Assembly: GCA_920105625.2 (NCBI GenBank) | Contig: CAKKTE020000437.1 | Span: forward strand, 124,001 to 188,000 | Reading direction: 5' to 3' | Source: Clusia tigrina | Lineage: Eukaryota; Arthropoda; Insecta; Diptera; Clusiidae | Length of the DNA stretch: 64,000 bases | Shown here: piece by piece, positions 13,301-26,210 of the stretch | How the letters are laid out: the number at the start of each line of letters is the position of its first letter | How positions within the stretch are numbered: position 1 is the first letter of the stretch | Made by a program: the position numbers and the translations under genes | The notes under the pieces: generated by a model | Databases searched by the model: none | What the model saw: only the letters and a program-made list of their open reading frames with translations | Told to the model about the DNA's origin: nothing

Positions 13301-15203
13301 TAACAAGAGGCTCGAGGACGTTATTGCTACAAAATTTCAAGGTTTTATGACACTCCAGTACAAAGTTACAAGCATTTGCATGTTGCAAACTTTGATAGGT
13401 GTAGGACGTACCATATAGAAGTTATCGCCATTTGAAGTTTCATCAGTGTTTGATTTGGGACTCAAGGGTAGCATAGCTTTGAGCGATAGCTTAAATTGAC
13501 AAGAGGTTCGAGTACTTTATTATTACAAAATTTCAAGGTTTTATGACGCTACAGTAAAAAGTTACAAGCATTTGTATGTTGAAGACTTTGATAGGTGTAG
13601 GACGTACCGTATACAAGTTAGGGCCATTTGAAGTTTTATCAGTGTTTGGTTTGGGACTCCAGGGTGGCATAGTTTTGAGCGATAGCTCAAATTGACAAGA
13701 GGCTCGCGTACTTTATTGTTACAAAATTTCAAGGTTTTATGACGCTCCAGAAAAAGTTACAAGCATTTGTATGCGGCAAACTTTGATATGTTTAGGACGT
13801 ACCGTATAGAAGTTAGGGCCATTTGAAGTTTTATCAGTGTTTGATTTGGGACTCAAGGGTAGCATAGCTTTGAGCGATAGCTTAAATTGACAAGAGGCTC
13901 GAGGACTTTATTGTTACAAAATTTCAAGGTTTTATGACGCTCCAGTAAAAAGTTACAAGCATTTGTATGTTGCCAACTTTGATAGGTGTAGGACGTACCG
14001 TTGAGAAGTAAGGGCCATTTGAAGTTTTATCAGTGTTTGATTTGGGACTCAAGGGTAGCATAGCTTCGAGCGATAGCTGAAATTGACAATAGGCTCGAGT
14101 ACTTTATTTTTACAAAATTTCAAGGTTTTATGACGCTCCAGTAAAAAGTTACAAGCATCTGTATGTTGCAAACTTTGATAGGTGTAGGACGTACCGTATA
14201 GAAGTTAGGGCCATTTGAAGTTTTATCAGTGTTTGATTTGGGACTCAAGGGTAGCATAGCTTTGAGCGATAGCTTAAATTGACAAGAGGCGCGAGTACTT
14301 TATTGTTACAAAATTTCAAGTTTTTATGACGATCCAGTAAAAACTTACAAGCACTTGTATGTTGCAAACTTTGAAGGTGTAGGACGTACCGTATAGAAGT
14401 TAGGGCCATTTGAAGTTTTAGCAGTTTTTGATTTGGGAGTCAAGGGTAGCATAGCTTTGAGCGATAACTTAAAATGACAAGAGGCTCGAGTACTTTATTG
14501 TTACAAAATTTCAAGGTTTTATAAGCCTCCAGTAAAAAGTTACAAGCATTTGTATGTTGCAAACTTTGATAGGTGTAGGACGTACCGTATAAAAGTTAGG
14601 GCCATTTGAAGTTTTATCAGTGTTTCAGTTGGGACTCAAGGGTAGCACAGCTTTGAGCGATAGCTTAAATTAACTAGAGGCTCGAGTACTTTATTGTTAC
14701 AAAATTTCAAGATTTTATGACGCTCCAGTAAAAAGTTACAAGCATTTGTATGTTGCAAACTTTGATAAGTGTAGGACGTACCGTATAGAAGTTAGGGCTA
14801 TTTTAAGTTTTCTCAGTGTTTGATTTGGGATTCAAGGGTAGCATAGCTTTGAGCGATAGCTTAAATTAACAAGAGGCTCGAGGACGTTATTGTTACAAAA
14901 TTTCAAGGTTTTATGACACTCCAGTACAAAGTTACAAGCATTTGCATGTTGCAAACTTTGATAGGTGTAGGACGTACCGTATAGAAGTTATCGCCATTTG
15001 AAGTTTCATCAGTGTTTGATTTGGGACTCAAGGGTAGCATAGCTTTGAGCGATAGCTTAAATTGACAAGAGGTTCGAGTACTTTATTATTACAAAATTTC
15101 AAGGTTTTATGACGCTACAGTAAAAAGTTACAAGCATTTGTATGTTGAAGACTTTGATAGGTGTAGGACGTACCGTATACAAGTTAGGGCCATTTGAAGT
15201 TTT
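10370..15203. repeat. Satellite higher-order repeat, 1,566-bp octamer, three copies
   Basis: Three near-identical copies of an eight-monomer unit (8 x 196 minus 2). Three independent markers keep the spacing exactly. CGTTGAGA is at 10867, 12433 and 13999. GATAACTTAA preceding AATGACAAG is at 11331, 12897 and 14463. GGACGTTATTG is at 11750, 13316 and 14882. Few differences are visible between copies, for example GTGGCAAAC against GCGGCAAAC near 13774, which suggests recent amplification. Similarity breaks near 15,200, where ATCAGTG becomes ATCAAAG. No gene is seen. Confidence 0.92.
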
Positions 15204-18200
15204 ATCAAAGTTTGGTTTGGGACTCCAGGGTGGCATAGTTTTGAGCGATAGGTTAAATTGACAAGAGGCTCGAGTACTTTATTGTTACAAAATTTCAAGG
15301 TTTTATGACGCTCCAGAAAAAGTTACAAGCATTTGTATGTGGCAAACTTTGATATGTGTAGGACGTACCGTATATAAGTTAGGGCCATTTGAAGATTTAT
15401 CAGTGTTTGATTTGGGACTCAAGGGTAGCATAGCTTTGAGCGATAGCTTAAATTAACAAGAGGCTCTAGTACTTTATTGTTACAAAATTTCAAGGTTTTA
15501 TGTCGCTCCAGTAAAAAGTTACAAGCATTTGTATGTTGCAAACTTTGATAAGTGCAGGACGTACCGTATAGAAGTTAGGGCCATTTGAAGTTTTATCAGT
15601 GTTTGATTTGGAACTCAAGGGTAGCATAGCTTTGACGCTCCAGTAAAATGTTACAAGCATTTGTATGGTGCAAACTTTGATAGGTGTAGGACGTACAGTA
15701 TAGAAATTAGGGCCATTTGAAGTTTTATCAGTGTTTGATTTGGGACTCAAGGGTAGCATAGCTTTGAGCGATAGCTTAAATTGACAAGAGGCTCGAGTAC
15801 TTTATTATTACAAAATTTCAAGGTTTTATGACGCTACAGTAAAAAGTTACAAGCATTTGTATGTTGAAGACTTTGATAGGTGTAGGACGTACCGTATACA
15901 AGTTAGGGCCATTTGAAGTTTTATCAGTGTTTGGTTTGGGACTCCAGGGTGACATAGTTTTGAGCGATAGCTTAAATTGACAAGAGGCTCGGGTACTTTA
16001 TTGTTACAAAATTTCAAGGTTTTATGACGCTCCAGAAAAAGTTACAAGCATTTGTATGTGGCAAACTTTGATATGTGTGGACGTACCGTATAGAAATTAG
16101 GGCCATTTGAAGTTTTATCAGTGTTTGATTTGGGACTCAAGGGTAGCATAGCTTTGAGCGATAGCTTAAATTGACAAGAGGCTCTAGTACTTTATTGTTA
16201 CAAAATTTAAAGGTTTTATGACGCTCCAGTAAAAAGTTACAGGCATTTGTATGTTGCAAACTTTGATAAGTGTAGGACGGACCGTATAGAAGTTAGGACC
16301 ATTTGAAGTTTTATCAGTGTTTGATTTGGAACTCACGGGTAGCATAGCTTTGACGCTCCAGTAAAAAGTTACAAGCATTTGTATGATGCAAACTTTGATA
16401 GGTGTAGGACGTACCGTTTAGAAATTAGGGCCATTTGAAGTTTTATCAGTCTTTGATTTGGGACTCAAGGGTAGCATAGCTTTGAGCGATAGCTTAAATT
16501 GACAAGAGGCTCGAGTACTTTATTATTACAAAATTTCAAGGTTTTATGACGCTACAGTAAAAAGTTACAAGCATTTGTATGTTGAAGACTTTGATAGGTG
16601 TAGGACGTACCGTATACAAGTTAGGGCCATTTGAAGTTTTATCAAAGTTTGGTTTGGGACTCCAGGGTGGCATAGTTTTGAGCGATAGCTTAAATTGACA
16701 AGAGGCTCGAGTACTTTATTGTTACAAAATTTCAAGGTTTTATGACGCTCCAGAAAAAGTTACAAGCATTTGTATGTGGCAAACTTTGATATGTGTAGGA
16801 CGTACCGTATATAAGTTAGGGCCATTTGAAGATTTATCAGTGTTTGATTTCGGACTCAAGGGTAGCATAGCTTTGAGCGATAGCTTAAATTGACAAGAGG
16901 CTCTAGTACTTTATTGTTACAAAATTTCAAGGTTTTATGACGCTCCAGTAAAAAGTTACAAGCATTTGTATGTTGCAAACTTTGATAAGTGCAGGACGTA
17001 CCGTATAGAAGTTAGGGCCATTTGAAGTTTTATCAGTGTTTGATTTGGAACTCAAGGGTAGCATAGCTTTGACGCTCCAGTAAAATGTTACAAGCATTTG
17101 TATGGTGCAAACTTTGATAGGTGTAGGACGTACAGTATATAAATTAGGGCCATTTGAAGTTTTATCAGTGTTTGATTTGGGACTCAAGGGTAGCATAGCT
17201 TTGAGCGATAACTTAAATTGACAAGAGGCTCGAGTACTTTATTATTACAAAATTTCAAGGTTTTATGACGCTACAGTAAAAAGTTACAAGCATTTGTATG
17301 TTGAAGACTTTGATAGGTGTAGGACGTACCGTATACAAGTTAGGGCCATTTGAAGTTTTATCAGTGTTTGGTTTGGGACTCCAGGGTGACATAGTTTTGA
17401 GCGATAGCTTAAATTGACAAGAGGCTCGGGTACTTTATTGTTACAAAATTTCAAGGTTTTATGACGCTCCAGAAAAAGTTACAAGCATTTGTATGTGGCA
17501 AACTTTGATATGTGTGGACGTACCGTATAGAAATTAGGGCCATTTGAAGATTTATCAGTGTTTGATTTGGGACTCAAGGGTAGCATAGCTTTGAGCGATA
17601 GCTTAAATTGACAAGAGGCTCTAGTACTTTATTGTTACAAAATTTAAAGGTTTTATGACGCCCCAGTAAAAAGTTACAGGCATTTGTATGTTGCAAACTT
17701 TGATAAGTGTAGGACGTACCGTATAGAAGTTAGGACCATTTGAAGTTTTATCAGTGTTTGATTTGGAACTCACGGGTAGCATAGCTTTGACGCTCCAGTA
17801 AAAAGTTACAAGCATTTGTATGATGCAAACTTTGATAGGTGTAGGACGTACCGTTTAGAAATTAGGGCCATTTGAAGTTTTATCAGTGTTTGATTTGGGA
17901 CTCAAAGGTAGCATAGCTTTGAGCGATAGCTTAAATTGACAAGAGGCTCGAGTACTTTATTATTACAAAATTTCAAGGTTTTATGACGCTACAGTAAAAA
18001 GTTACAAGCACTTGTATGTTGAAGACTTTGATAGGTGTAGGACGTACCGTATACAAGTTAGGGCCATTTCAAGTTTTATCAGTGTTTGGTTTGGGACTCC
18101 AGGGTGACCTAGTTTTGAGCGATAGCTTAAATTGACAAGAGGCTCGAGTACTTTATTGTTACAAAATTTCAAGGTTTTATGACGCTCCAGAAAAAGTTAC

Positions 18201-18594
18201 AAGCATTTGTATGTGGCAAACTTTGATATGTATGGACGTACCGTATAGAAATTAGGGCCATTTGAAGTTTTATCAGTGTTTGATTTGGGACTCAAGGGTA
18301 GCATAGCTTTGAGCGATAGCTTAAATTGACAAGAGGCTCTAGTACTTTATTGTTACAAAATTTCAAGGTTTTATGACGCTCCAGTAAAAAGTTACAGGCA
18401 TTTGTATGTTGCAAACTTTGATAAGTGTAGGACGTACCGTATAGAAGTTAGGACCATTTGAAGTTTTATCAGTGTTTGATTTGGAACTCACGGGTAGCAT
18501 AGCTTTGACGCTCCAGTAAAAAGTTACAAGCATTTGTATGATGCAAACTTTGATAGGTGTAGGACGTACCGTTTAGAAATTAGGGCCATTTGAA
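15204..18594. repeat. Satellite higher-order repeat, 718/719-bp tetramer with one short monomer
   Basis: Short-monomer junctions (CTTTGACGCTCC) lie at 15633, 16351, 17070, 17788 and 18506, spaced 718, 719, 718 and 718 bp. AGGCTCTAGT starts lie at 15461, 16179, 16898, 17616 and 18334 with the same spacing. Each unit contains a full monomer, a 132-bp short monomer, a full monomer with GTTGAAGAC and CCAGGGTG, and a full monomer with GAAAAAGTT and GTGGCAAAC. Two alternating sub-versions give a second-level period of 1,437 bp (ATCAAAG at 15204 and 16641). The run ends at a 52-bp deletion junction at about 18,594. No gene is seen. Confidence 0.93.
15461..15788. repeat. Representative full + short monomer dimer (196 + 132 bp)
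   Basis: This 328-bp piece shows the short monomer clearly. After the first monomer reaches GCATAGCTTTGA, the sequence jumps to CGCTCCAG of the next monomer and skips consensus positions 176-196 and 1-43 (64 bp). TGA occurs at both ends of the deleted stretch, so the junction fits microhomology-mediated joining or replication slippage. The skipped part includes the XhoI and ScaI sites. The same junction occurs 28 times in the window. Confidence 0.93.
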
Positions 18595-20585
18595 GCTTAA
18601 ATTGACAAGAGGCTAGAGTACGTAATTGTTACAAAATTTCAAGGTTTTATGACACTCCAGTACAAAGTTACAAGCATTTGCATGTTGCAAACTTTGATAG
18701 GTGTAGGACATACCATATAGAAGTTATGGCCATTTGAAGTTTTATTAGTGTTTGATTTGGGACTCAAGGGTAGCATAGCTTTGAGCGATAGCTTAAATTG
18801 ACAAGAGGCTCGAGTACTTTATTATTACAAAATTTCAAGGTTTTATGACGCTACAGTAAAAAGTTACAAGCATTTGTATGTTGAAGACTTTGATAGGTGT
18901 AGGACGTACCGTATACAAGTTAGGGCCATTTGAAGTTTTATCAGTGTTTGGTTTGGGACTCCAGGGTGGCATAGTTTTGAGCGATAGCTTAAATTGACAA
19001 GAGGCTCGCGTACTTTATTGTTACAAAATTTCAAGGTTTTATGACGCTCCAGAAAAAGTTACAAGCATTTGTTTGTGGCAAACTTTGATATGTGTAGGAC
19101 GTACCGTATAGAAGTTAGGGCCATTTGAAGTTTTATCAGTGTTTGATTTGGGACTCAAGGGTAGCATAGCTTTGAGCGATAGCTTAAATTGACAAGAGGC
19201 TCGAGGACTTTATTGTTACAAAATTTCAAGGTTTTATGACGCTCCAGTAAAAAGTTACAAGCATTTGTATGTTGCAAACTTTGATAGGTGTAGGACGTAC
19301 CGTAGAGAAGTAAGGGCCATTTGAAGTTTTATCAGTGTTTGATTTGGGACTCAAGGGTAGCATAGCTTCGAGCGATAGCTGAAATTGACAATAGGCTCGA
19401 GTACTTTATTGTTACAAAATTTCAAGGTTTTATGACGCTCCAGTAAACAGTTACAAGCATCTGTATGTTGCAAATTTTGATAGGTGTAGGACGTACCGTA
19501 TAGAAGTTAGGGCCATTTAAAGTTTTATCAGTGTTTGATTTGGGACTCAAGAGTAGCGTAGCTTTGAGCGATAGCTTAAATTGACAAGAGGCGCGAGTAC
19601 TTTATTGTTACAAAATTTCAAGTTTTTATGACGATCCAGTAAAAAGTTACAAGCACTTGTATGTTGCAAACTTTGAAGGTGTAGGACGTACCGTATAGTT
19701 AGGGCCATTTGAAGTTTTAAAGTTAGGGCCATTTGAAGTTTTAGCAGTTTTTGATTTGGGAGTCAAGGGTAGCATAGCTTTGAGCGATAACTTAAATTGA
19801 CAAGAGGCTTGAGTACTTTATTGTTACAAAATTTCAAGATTTTTATAAGCCTCCAGTAAAAAGTTACAAGCATTTGTATGTTGCAAAGTTTGATAGGTGT
19901 AGGACGTACCGTATAGAAGTTAGCCCCATTTGAAGTTTTAGGAGTTTTTGATTTGGGACTCAAGGGTAGCATAGCTTTGAGCGATAGCTTAAATTGACAA
20001 GAGGCTCGAGTACTTTATTGTTACAAAATTTCAAGCTTTTATGACGCTCAAGTAAAAAGTCACAAGCATTTGAATGTTGCAAACTTTGATAGGTGTAGGA
20101 CGTATCGTATAAAAGTTAGGGCCATTTGAAGTTTTATCAGTGTTTCAGTTGGGACTCAAGGGTAGCACACCTTTGAGCGATAGCTTAAATTAACAAGAGG
20201 CTCGAGTACTTTATTGTTACAAAATTTCAAGATTTTATGACGCTCCAGTAAAAAGTTACAAGCATTTGTATGTTGCAAACTTTGATAAGTGTAGGACGTA
20301 CCGTATAGAAGTTAGGGCCATTTTACGTTTTCTCAGTATTTGATTTGGGATTCAAGGGTAGCATAGCTTTGAGCGATAGCTTAAATTGACAAGAGGCTAG
20401 AGTACGTAATTGTTACAAAATTTCAAGGTTTTATGACACTCCAGTACAAAGTTACAAGCATTTGCATGTTGCAAACTTTGATAGGTGTAGGACATACCAT
20501 ATAAAAGTTATGGCCATTTGAAGTTTCATCAGTGTTTGATTTGGGACTCAAGGGTAGCATAGCTTTGAGCGATAGCTTAAATTGA
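18595..20585. repeat. Satellite, irregular monomer block
   Basis: Variant monomers without a simple HOR. They include GACGATCCAG with GAAGGTG (a 3-bp loss), CAGTACAAAG with TTTGCATG, and TTTGAATG with CAGTTGGG. The block starts right after a monomer with a 52-bp internal deletion and contains a 24-bp-period local duplication at about 19,697-19,743. Its right part, from about 19.75 kb, is repeated 5,100 bp downstream: the CACAAGCATT marker is at 20061 and 25161, and TTTGCATGTT is at 20461 and 25561. No gene is seen. Confidence 0.85.
19697..19743. repeat. Local tandem duplication inside one monomer (24-bp period)
   Basis: A 23-bp piece starting AGTTAGGGCC and ending GAAGTTTTA occurs twice in a row, the second copy starting at 19721 after one extra A. 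The first copy has also lost three bases compared with the usual TATAGAAGTT. This is a replication-slippage signature and is not seen in the equivalent monomer of the block 5.1 kb downstream. Confidence 0.85.
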
Positions 20586-23500
20586 CAAGAGGCTCGAGTA
20601 CTTTATTATTACAAAATTTCAAGGTTTTATGACGCTCCAGAAAAAGTTACAAGCATTTGTATGTGGCAAACTTTGATATGTGTAGGACGTACCGTATAGA
20701 AGTTAGGGCCATTTATAGATTTATCAGTGTTTGATTTGGGACTCAAGGGTAGCATAGCTTTGAGCGATAGCTTAAATTGACAAGAGGCTCTAGTACTTTA
20801 TTGTTACAAAATTTCAAGGTTTTATGACGCTCCAGTAAAAAGTTACAAGCATTTGTATGTTGCAAACTTTGATAAGTGTAGGACGTACCGTATATAAGTT
20901 AGGGCCATTTGAAGTTTTATCAGTGTTTGATTTGGAACTCAAGGGTAGCATAGCTTTGACGCTCCAGTAAAAAGTTACAAACATTTGTATGTTGCAAACT
21001 TTGATAAGTGTAGGACGTACCGTATAGAAGTTAGGGCCATTTGAAGTTTTATCAGTGTTTGATTTGGAACTCAAGGGTAGCATAGCTTTGACGCTCCAGT
21101 AAAAAGTTACAAGCATTTGTATGTTGCAAACTTTGATAAGTGTAGGACGTACCGTATAGAAATTAGGGCCATTTGAAGTTTTATCAGTGTTTGATTTGGG
21201 ACTCAAGGGTAGCATAGCTTTGAGCGATAGCTTAAATTGACAAGAGGCTCGAGTACTTTATTATTACAAAATTTCAAGGTTTTATGACGCTCCAGTGAAA
21301 AGTTACAAGCATTTGTATGTTGCAAACTTTGATAGGTGTAGGGCGTACCGTATAGAAGTTAGGGCCATCAGAAGTTTTATCAGTATTTGATTTGGGACTC
21401 AAGGGTAGCATAGCTTTGAGCGATAGCTTAAATTGACAAGAGGCTCGAGTACTTTATTATTACAAAATTTCAAGGTTTTATGACGCTACAGTAAAAAGTT
21501 ACAAGCATTTGTATGTTGAAGACTTTGATAGGTGTAGGACGTACCGTATACAAGTTAGGGCCATTTGAAGTTTTATCAAAGTTTGGTTTGGGACTCCAGG
21601 GTGGCATAGTTTTGAGCGATAGCTTAAATTGACAAGAGGCTCGAGTACTTTATTGTTACAAAATTTCAAGGTTTTATGACGCTCCAGAAAAAGTTACAAG
21701 CATTTGTATGTGGCAAACTTTGATATGTGTGGACGTACCGTATAGAAATTAGGGCCATTTGAAGTTTTATCAGTGTTTGATTTGGGACTCAAGGGTACCA
21801 TAGCTTTGAGCGATAGCTCAAATTGACAAGAGGCTCTAGTACTTTATTGTTACAAAATTTCAAGGTTTTATGACGCTCCAGTAAAAAGTTACAAGCATTT
21901 GTATGTTGCAAACTTTGATAAGTGTAGGACGTACCGTATAGAAGTTAGGACCATTTGAAGTTTTATCAGTGTTTGATTTGGAACTCAAGGGTAGCGTAGC
22001 TTTGACGCTCCAGTAAAAAGTTACAAGCATTTGTATGATGCAAACTTTGATAGGTGTAGGACGTACCGTTTAGAAATTAGGGCAATTTGAAGTTTTATCA
22101 GTGTTTGATTTGGGACTCAAGGGTAGCATAGCTTTGAGCGATAGCTTAAATTGACAAGAGGCTCGAGTACTTTATTATTACAAAATTTCAAGGTTTTATG
22201 ACGCTACAGTAAAAAGTTACAAGCATTTGTATATTGAAGACTTTGATAGGTGTAGGACGTACCGTATACAAGTTAGGGCCATTTGAAGTTTTATCAGTGT
22301 TTGGTTTGGGACTCCAGGGTGGCATAGTTTTGAGCGATAGCTTAAATTGACAAGAGGCTCGAGGACTTTATTGTTACAAAATTTCAAGGTTTTATGACGC
22401 TCCAGTAAAAAGTTACAAGCATTTGTATGTTGCAAACTTTGATAGGTGTAGGACGTACCGTAGAGAAGTAAGGGCCATTTGAAGTTTTTTAACAGTGTTT
22501 GATTTGGGACTCAAGGGTAGCATAGCTTCGAGCGATAGCTGAAATTGACAATAGGCTCGAGTACTTTATTGTTACAAAATTTCAAGGTTTTATGACGCTC
22601 CAGTAAAAAGTTACAAGCATTTGTATGTTGCAAACTTTGATAGGTGTAGGACGTATCGTATAGAAGTTAGGGCCATTTGAAGTTTTATCAGTGTTTGAAT
22701 TGGGACTCAAGGGTAGCAAAGCTTTGAGCGATAGCTTAAATTGACAAGAGGCTCTAGTACTTTATTGTTACAAAATTTCAAGGTTTTATGACGCTCCAGT
22801 GAAAAGTTACAAGCATTTGTATGTTGCAAACTTTGATAGGTGTAGGACATACCGTATAGAAGTTAGGGCCATCAGAAGTTTTATCAGTATTTGATTTGGG
22901 ACTCAAGGGTAGCATAGCTTTGAGCGATAGCTTAAATTGACAAGAGGCTCGAGTACTTTATTGTTACAAAATTTCAAGGTTTTATGACGCTCCAGAAAAA
23001 GTTACAAGCATTTGTATGTGGCAAACTTTGATATGTGTAGGACGTACCGTATATAAGTTAGGGCCATTTGAAGTTTTATCAGTGTTTAATTTGGAACTCA
23101 AGGGTAGCATAGCTTTGACGCTCCAGTAAAAAGTTACAAGCATTTGTATGATGCAAACTTTGATAGGTGTAGGACGTACCGTATAGAAATTAGGGCCATT
23201 TGAAGATTTATCAGTGTTTGATTTGGGATTCAAGGGTAGCATAGCTTTGAGCGATAGCTTAAATTGACAAAAGGCTGGAGTACTTTATTATTACAAAATT
23301 TCAAGGTTTTATGACGCTCCAGTAAAAAGTTACAAGCATTGGTATGTTGAAGACTTTGATAAGGTGTAGGACGTAACGTATACAAGTTAGGGCCATTTGA
23401 AGTTTTATCAGTGTTTGGTTTGGGACTCCAGGGTGACATAGTTTTGAGCGATAGCTTAAATTGACAAGAGGCTCGAGTACTTTATTGTTACAAAATTTCA

Positions 23501-24700
23501 AGGTTTTATGACGCTCCAGAAAAAGTTACAAGCATTTGTATGTGGCAAACTTTGATATGTGTGGACGTACCGTATAGAAATTAGGGCCATTTGAAGTTTT
23601 ATCAGTGTTTGATTTGGGACTCAAGGGTAGCATAGCTTTGAGCGATAGCTCAAATTGACAAGAGGCTCTAGTACTTTATTGTTACAAAATTTCAAGGTTT
23701 TATGACGCTCCAGTAAAAAGTTACAAGCATTTGTATGTTGCAAACTTTGATAAGTGTAGGACGTACCGTATAGAAGTTAGGACCATTTGAAGTTTTATCA
23801 GTGTTTGATTTGGAACTCAAGGGTAGCATAGCTTTGACACTCCAGTAAAAAGTTACAAGCATTTGTATGATGCAAACTTTGATAGGTGTAGGACGTACCG
23901 TTTAGAAATTAGGGCCATTTGAAGTTTTATCAGTGTTTGATTTGGGACTCAAGGGTAGCATAGCTTTGAGCGATAGCTTAAATTGACAAGAGGCTCGAGT
24001 ACTTTATTATTACAAAATTTCAAGGTTTTATGACGCTACAGTAAAAAGTTACAAGCATTTGTATGTTGAAGACTTTGATAAGTGTAGGACGTACCGTATA
24101 GAAGTTAGGACCATTTGAAGTTTTATCAGTGTTTGATTTGGAACTCAAGGGTAGCATAGCTTTGACGCTCCAGTAAAAAGTTACAAGCATTTGTATGATG
24201 CAAACTTTGATAGGTGTAGGACGTACCGTTTAGAAATTAGGGCCATTTGAAGTTTTATCAGTGTTTGATTTGGGACTCAAGGGTAGCATAGCTTTGAGCG
24301 ATAGCTTAAATTGACAAGAGGCTCGAGTACTTTATTATTACAAAATTTCAAGGTTTTATGACGCTACAGTAAAAAGTTACAAGCATTTGTATGTTGAAGA
24401 CTTTGATAGGTGTAGGACGTACCGTATACAAGTTAGGGCCATTTGAAGTTTTATCAATGTTTGGTTTGGGACTCCAGGGTGGCATAGTTTTGAGCGATAG
24501 CTTAAATTGACAAGAGGCTCGAGGACTTTATTGTTACAAAATTTCAAGGTTTTATGACGCTCCAGTAAAAAGTTACAAGCATTTGTATGTTGCAAACTTT
24601 GATAGGTGTAGGACGTACCGTAGAGAAGTAAGGGCCATTTGAAGTTTTATCAGTGTTTGATTTGGGACTCAAGGGTAGCATAGCTTCGAGCGATAGCTGA
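20586..24700. repeat. Satellite block rich in short monomers
   Basis: Short-monomer junctions lie at 20957, 21089, 22003, 23116, 23835 and 24163. The first two are 132 bp apart, so two short monomers sit directly in tandem. The 23116-23835 spacing is again 719. Part of the block is duplicated: about 21.65-22.1 kb matches about 23.5-24.0 kb at an offset of 1,832 bp. About 22.0-22.45 kb matches about 24.15-24.6 kb at an offset of 2,160 bp. The 328-bp difference is one extra full-plus-short dimer. No gene is seen. Confidence 0.85.
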
Positions 24701-26210
24701 AATTGACAATAGGCTCGAGTACTTTATTGTTACAAAATTTCAAGGTTTTATGACGATCCAGTAAAAAGTTACAAGCACTTGTATGTTGCAAACTTTGAAG
24801 GTGTAGGACGTACCATATAGAAGTTAGGGCCATTTGAAGTTTTAGCAGTTTTTGATTTGGGAGTCAAGGGTAGCATAGCTTTGAGCGATAACTTAAATTG
24901 ACAAGAGGCTTGAGTACTTTATTGTTACAAAATTTAAAGGTTTTATAAGCCTCCAGTAAAAAGTTACAAGCATTTGTATGTTGCAAACTTTGATAGGTGT
25001 AGGACGTACCGTATAGAAGTTAGCGCCATTTGAAGTTTTAGCAGTTTTTGATTTGGGACTCAAGGGTAGCATAGCTTTGAGCGATAGCTTAAATTGACAA
25101 GAGGCTCGAGTACTTTATTGTTACAAAATTTCAAGGTTTTATGACGCTCCAGTAAAAACTCACAAGCATTTGAATGTTGCAAACTTTGATAGGTGTAGGA
25201 CGTACCGTATAAAAGTTAGGGCCATTTGAAGTTTTATCAGTGTTTCAGTTGGGACTTAAGGGTAGCACAGCTTTGAGCGATAGCTTAAATTAGCAAGAGG
25301 CTCGATTACTTTATTGTTACAAAATTTCTAGATTTTATGACGCTCCAGTAAAAAGTTACAAGCATTTGTATGTTGCAAACTTTGATAAGTGTAGGACGTA
25401 CCGTATAGAAGTTAGGGCCATTTTAAGTTTTCTCAGTGTTTGATTTGGGATTCAAGGGTAGCATAGCTTTGAGCGATAGCTTAAATTGACAAGAGGCTCG
25501 AGTACGTTATTGTTACAAAATTTCAAGGTTTTATGACACTCCAGTACAAAGTTACAAGCATTTGCATGTTGCAAACTTTGATAGGTGTAGGACGTACCAT
25601 ATAGAAGCTATGGCCATTTGAAGTTTCATCAGTGTTTGATTTGGGACTCAAGGGTAGCATAGCTTTGAGCGATAGCTTAAATTGACAAGAGGCTCCAGTA
25701 CTTTATTATTACAAAATTTCAAGGTTTTATGACACTACAGTAAAAAGTTACAAGCATTTGTATGTTGAAGACTTTGATAGGTGTAGGACGTACCGTATAC
25801 AAGTTAGGGCCATTTGAAGTTTTATCAAAGTTTGGTTTGGGACTCCAGGGTGGCATAGTTTTGAGCGATAGCTTAAATTGACAAGAGGCTCGAGTACTTT
25901 ATTGTTACAAAATTTCAAGGTTTTATGACGCTCCAGTAAAAAGTTACAAGCATTTGTATGTTGCAAACTTTGATAAGTGTAGGACGTACCGTATATAAAT
26001 TAGGGCCATTTGAAGTTTTATCAGTGTTTGATTTGGAACTCAAGGGTAGCATAGCTTTGACGCTCCAGTAAAAAGTTACAAGCATTTGTATGATGCAAAC
26101 TTTGATAGGTGTAGGACGTACCGTATAGAAATTAGAGCCATTTGAAGTTTTATCAGTGTTTGATTTGGGACTCAAGGGTAGCATAGCTTTGAGCGATAGC
26201 GTAAATTGAC
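24701..26210. repeat. Satellite, irregular block (second copy of the 19.3-20.6 kb type)
   Basis: Repeats the monomer order of the 19.3-20.6 kb block at an offset of 5,100 bp over most of its length. At the left side the offset is 5,318 bp, reflecting one extra monomer plus about 22 bp in the earlier copy. One short-monomer junction lies at 26058. Dispersed copies show that segments longer than 1 kb have been duplicated non-adjacently within the array. No gene is seen. Confidence 0.82.

Noticed and set aside
15490..15759. Recurrent minus-strand open frames of 86-96 codons, with a phrase starting MLPLSPKSN repeated through the window
   Set aside because: They coincide with full-plus-short monomer pairs and arise because the 132-bp short monomer preserves frame. 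They have no supporting signal, and ordinary 196-bp monomers break the frame.
22217..22435. Minus-strand 72-codon frames seen at 22217, 24377, 25748, 27033, 28796, 30146 and 31887
   Set aside because: These are chance frames through the GTTGAAGAC monomer variant, reproduced with its HOR. They are not genes.
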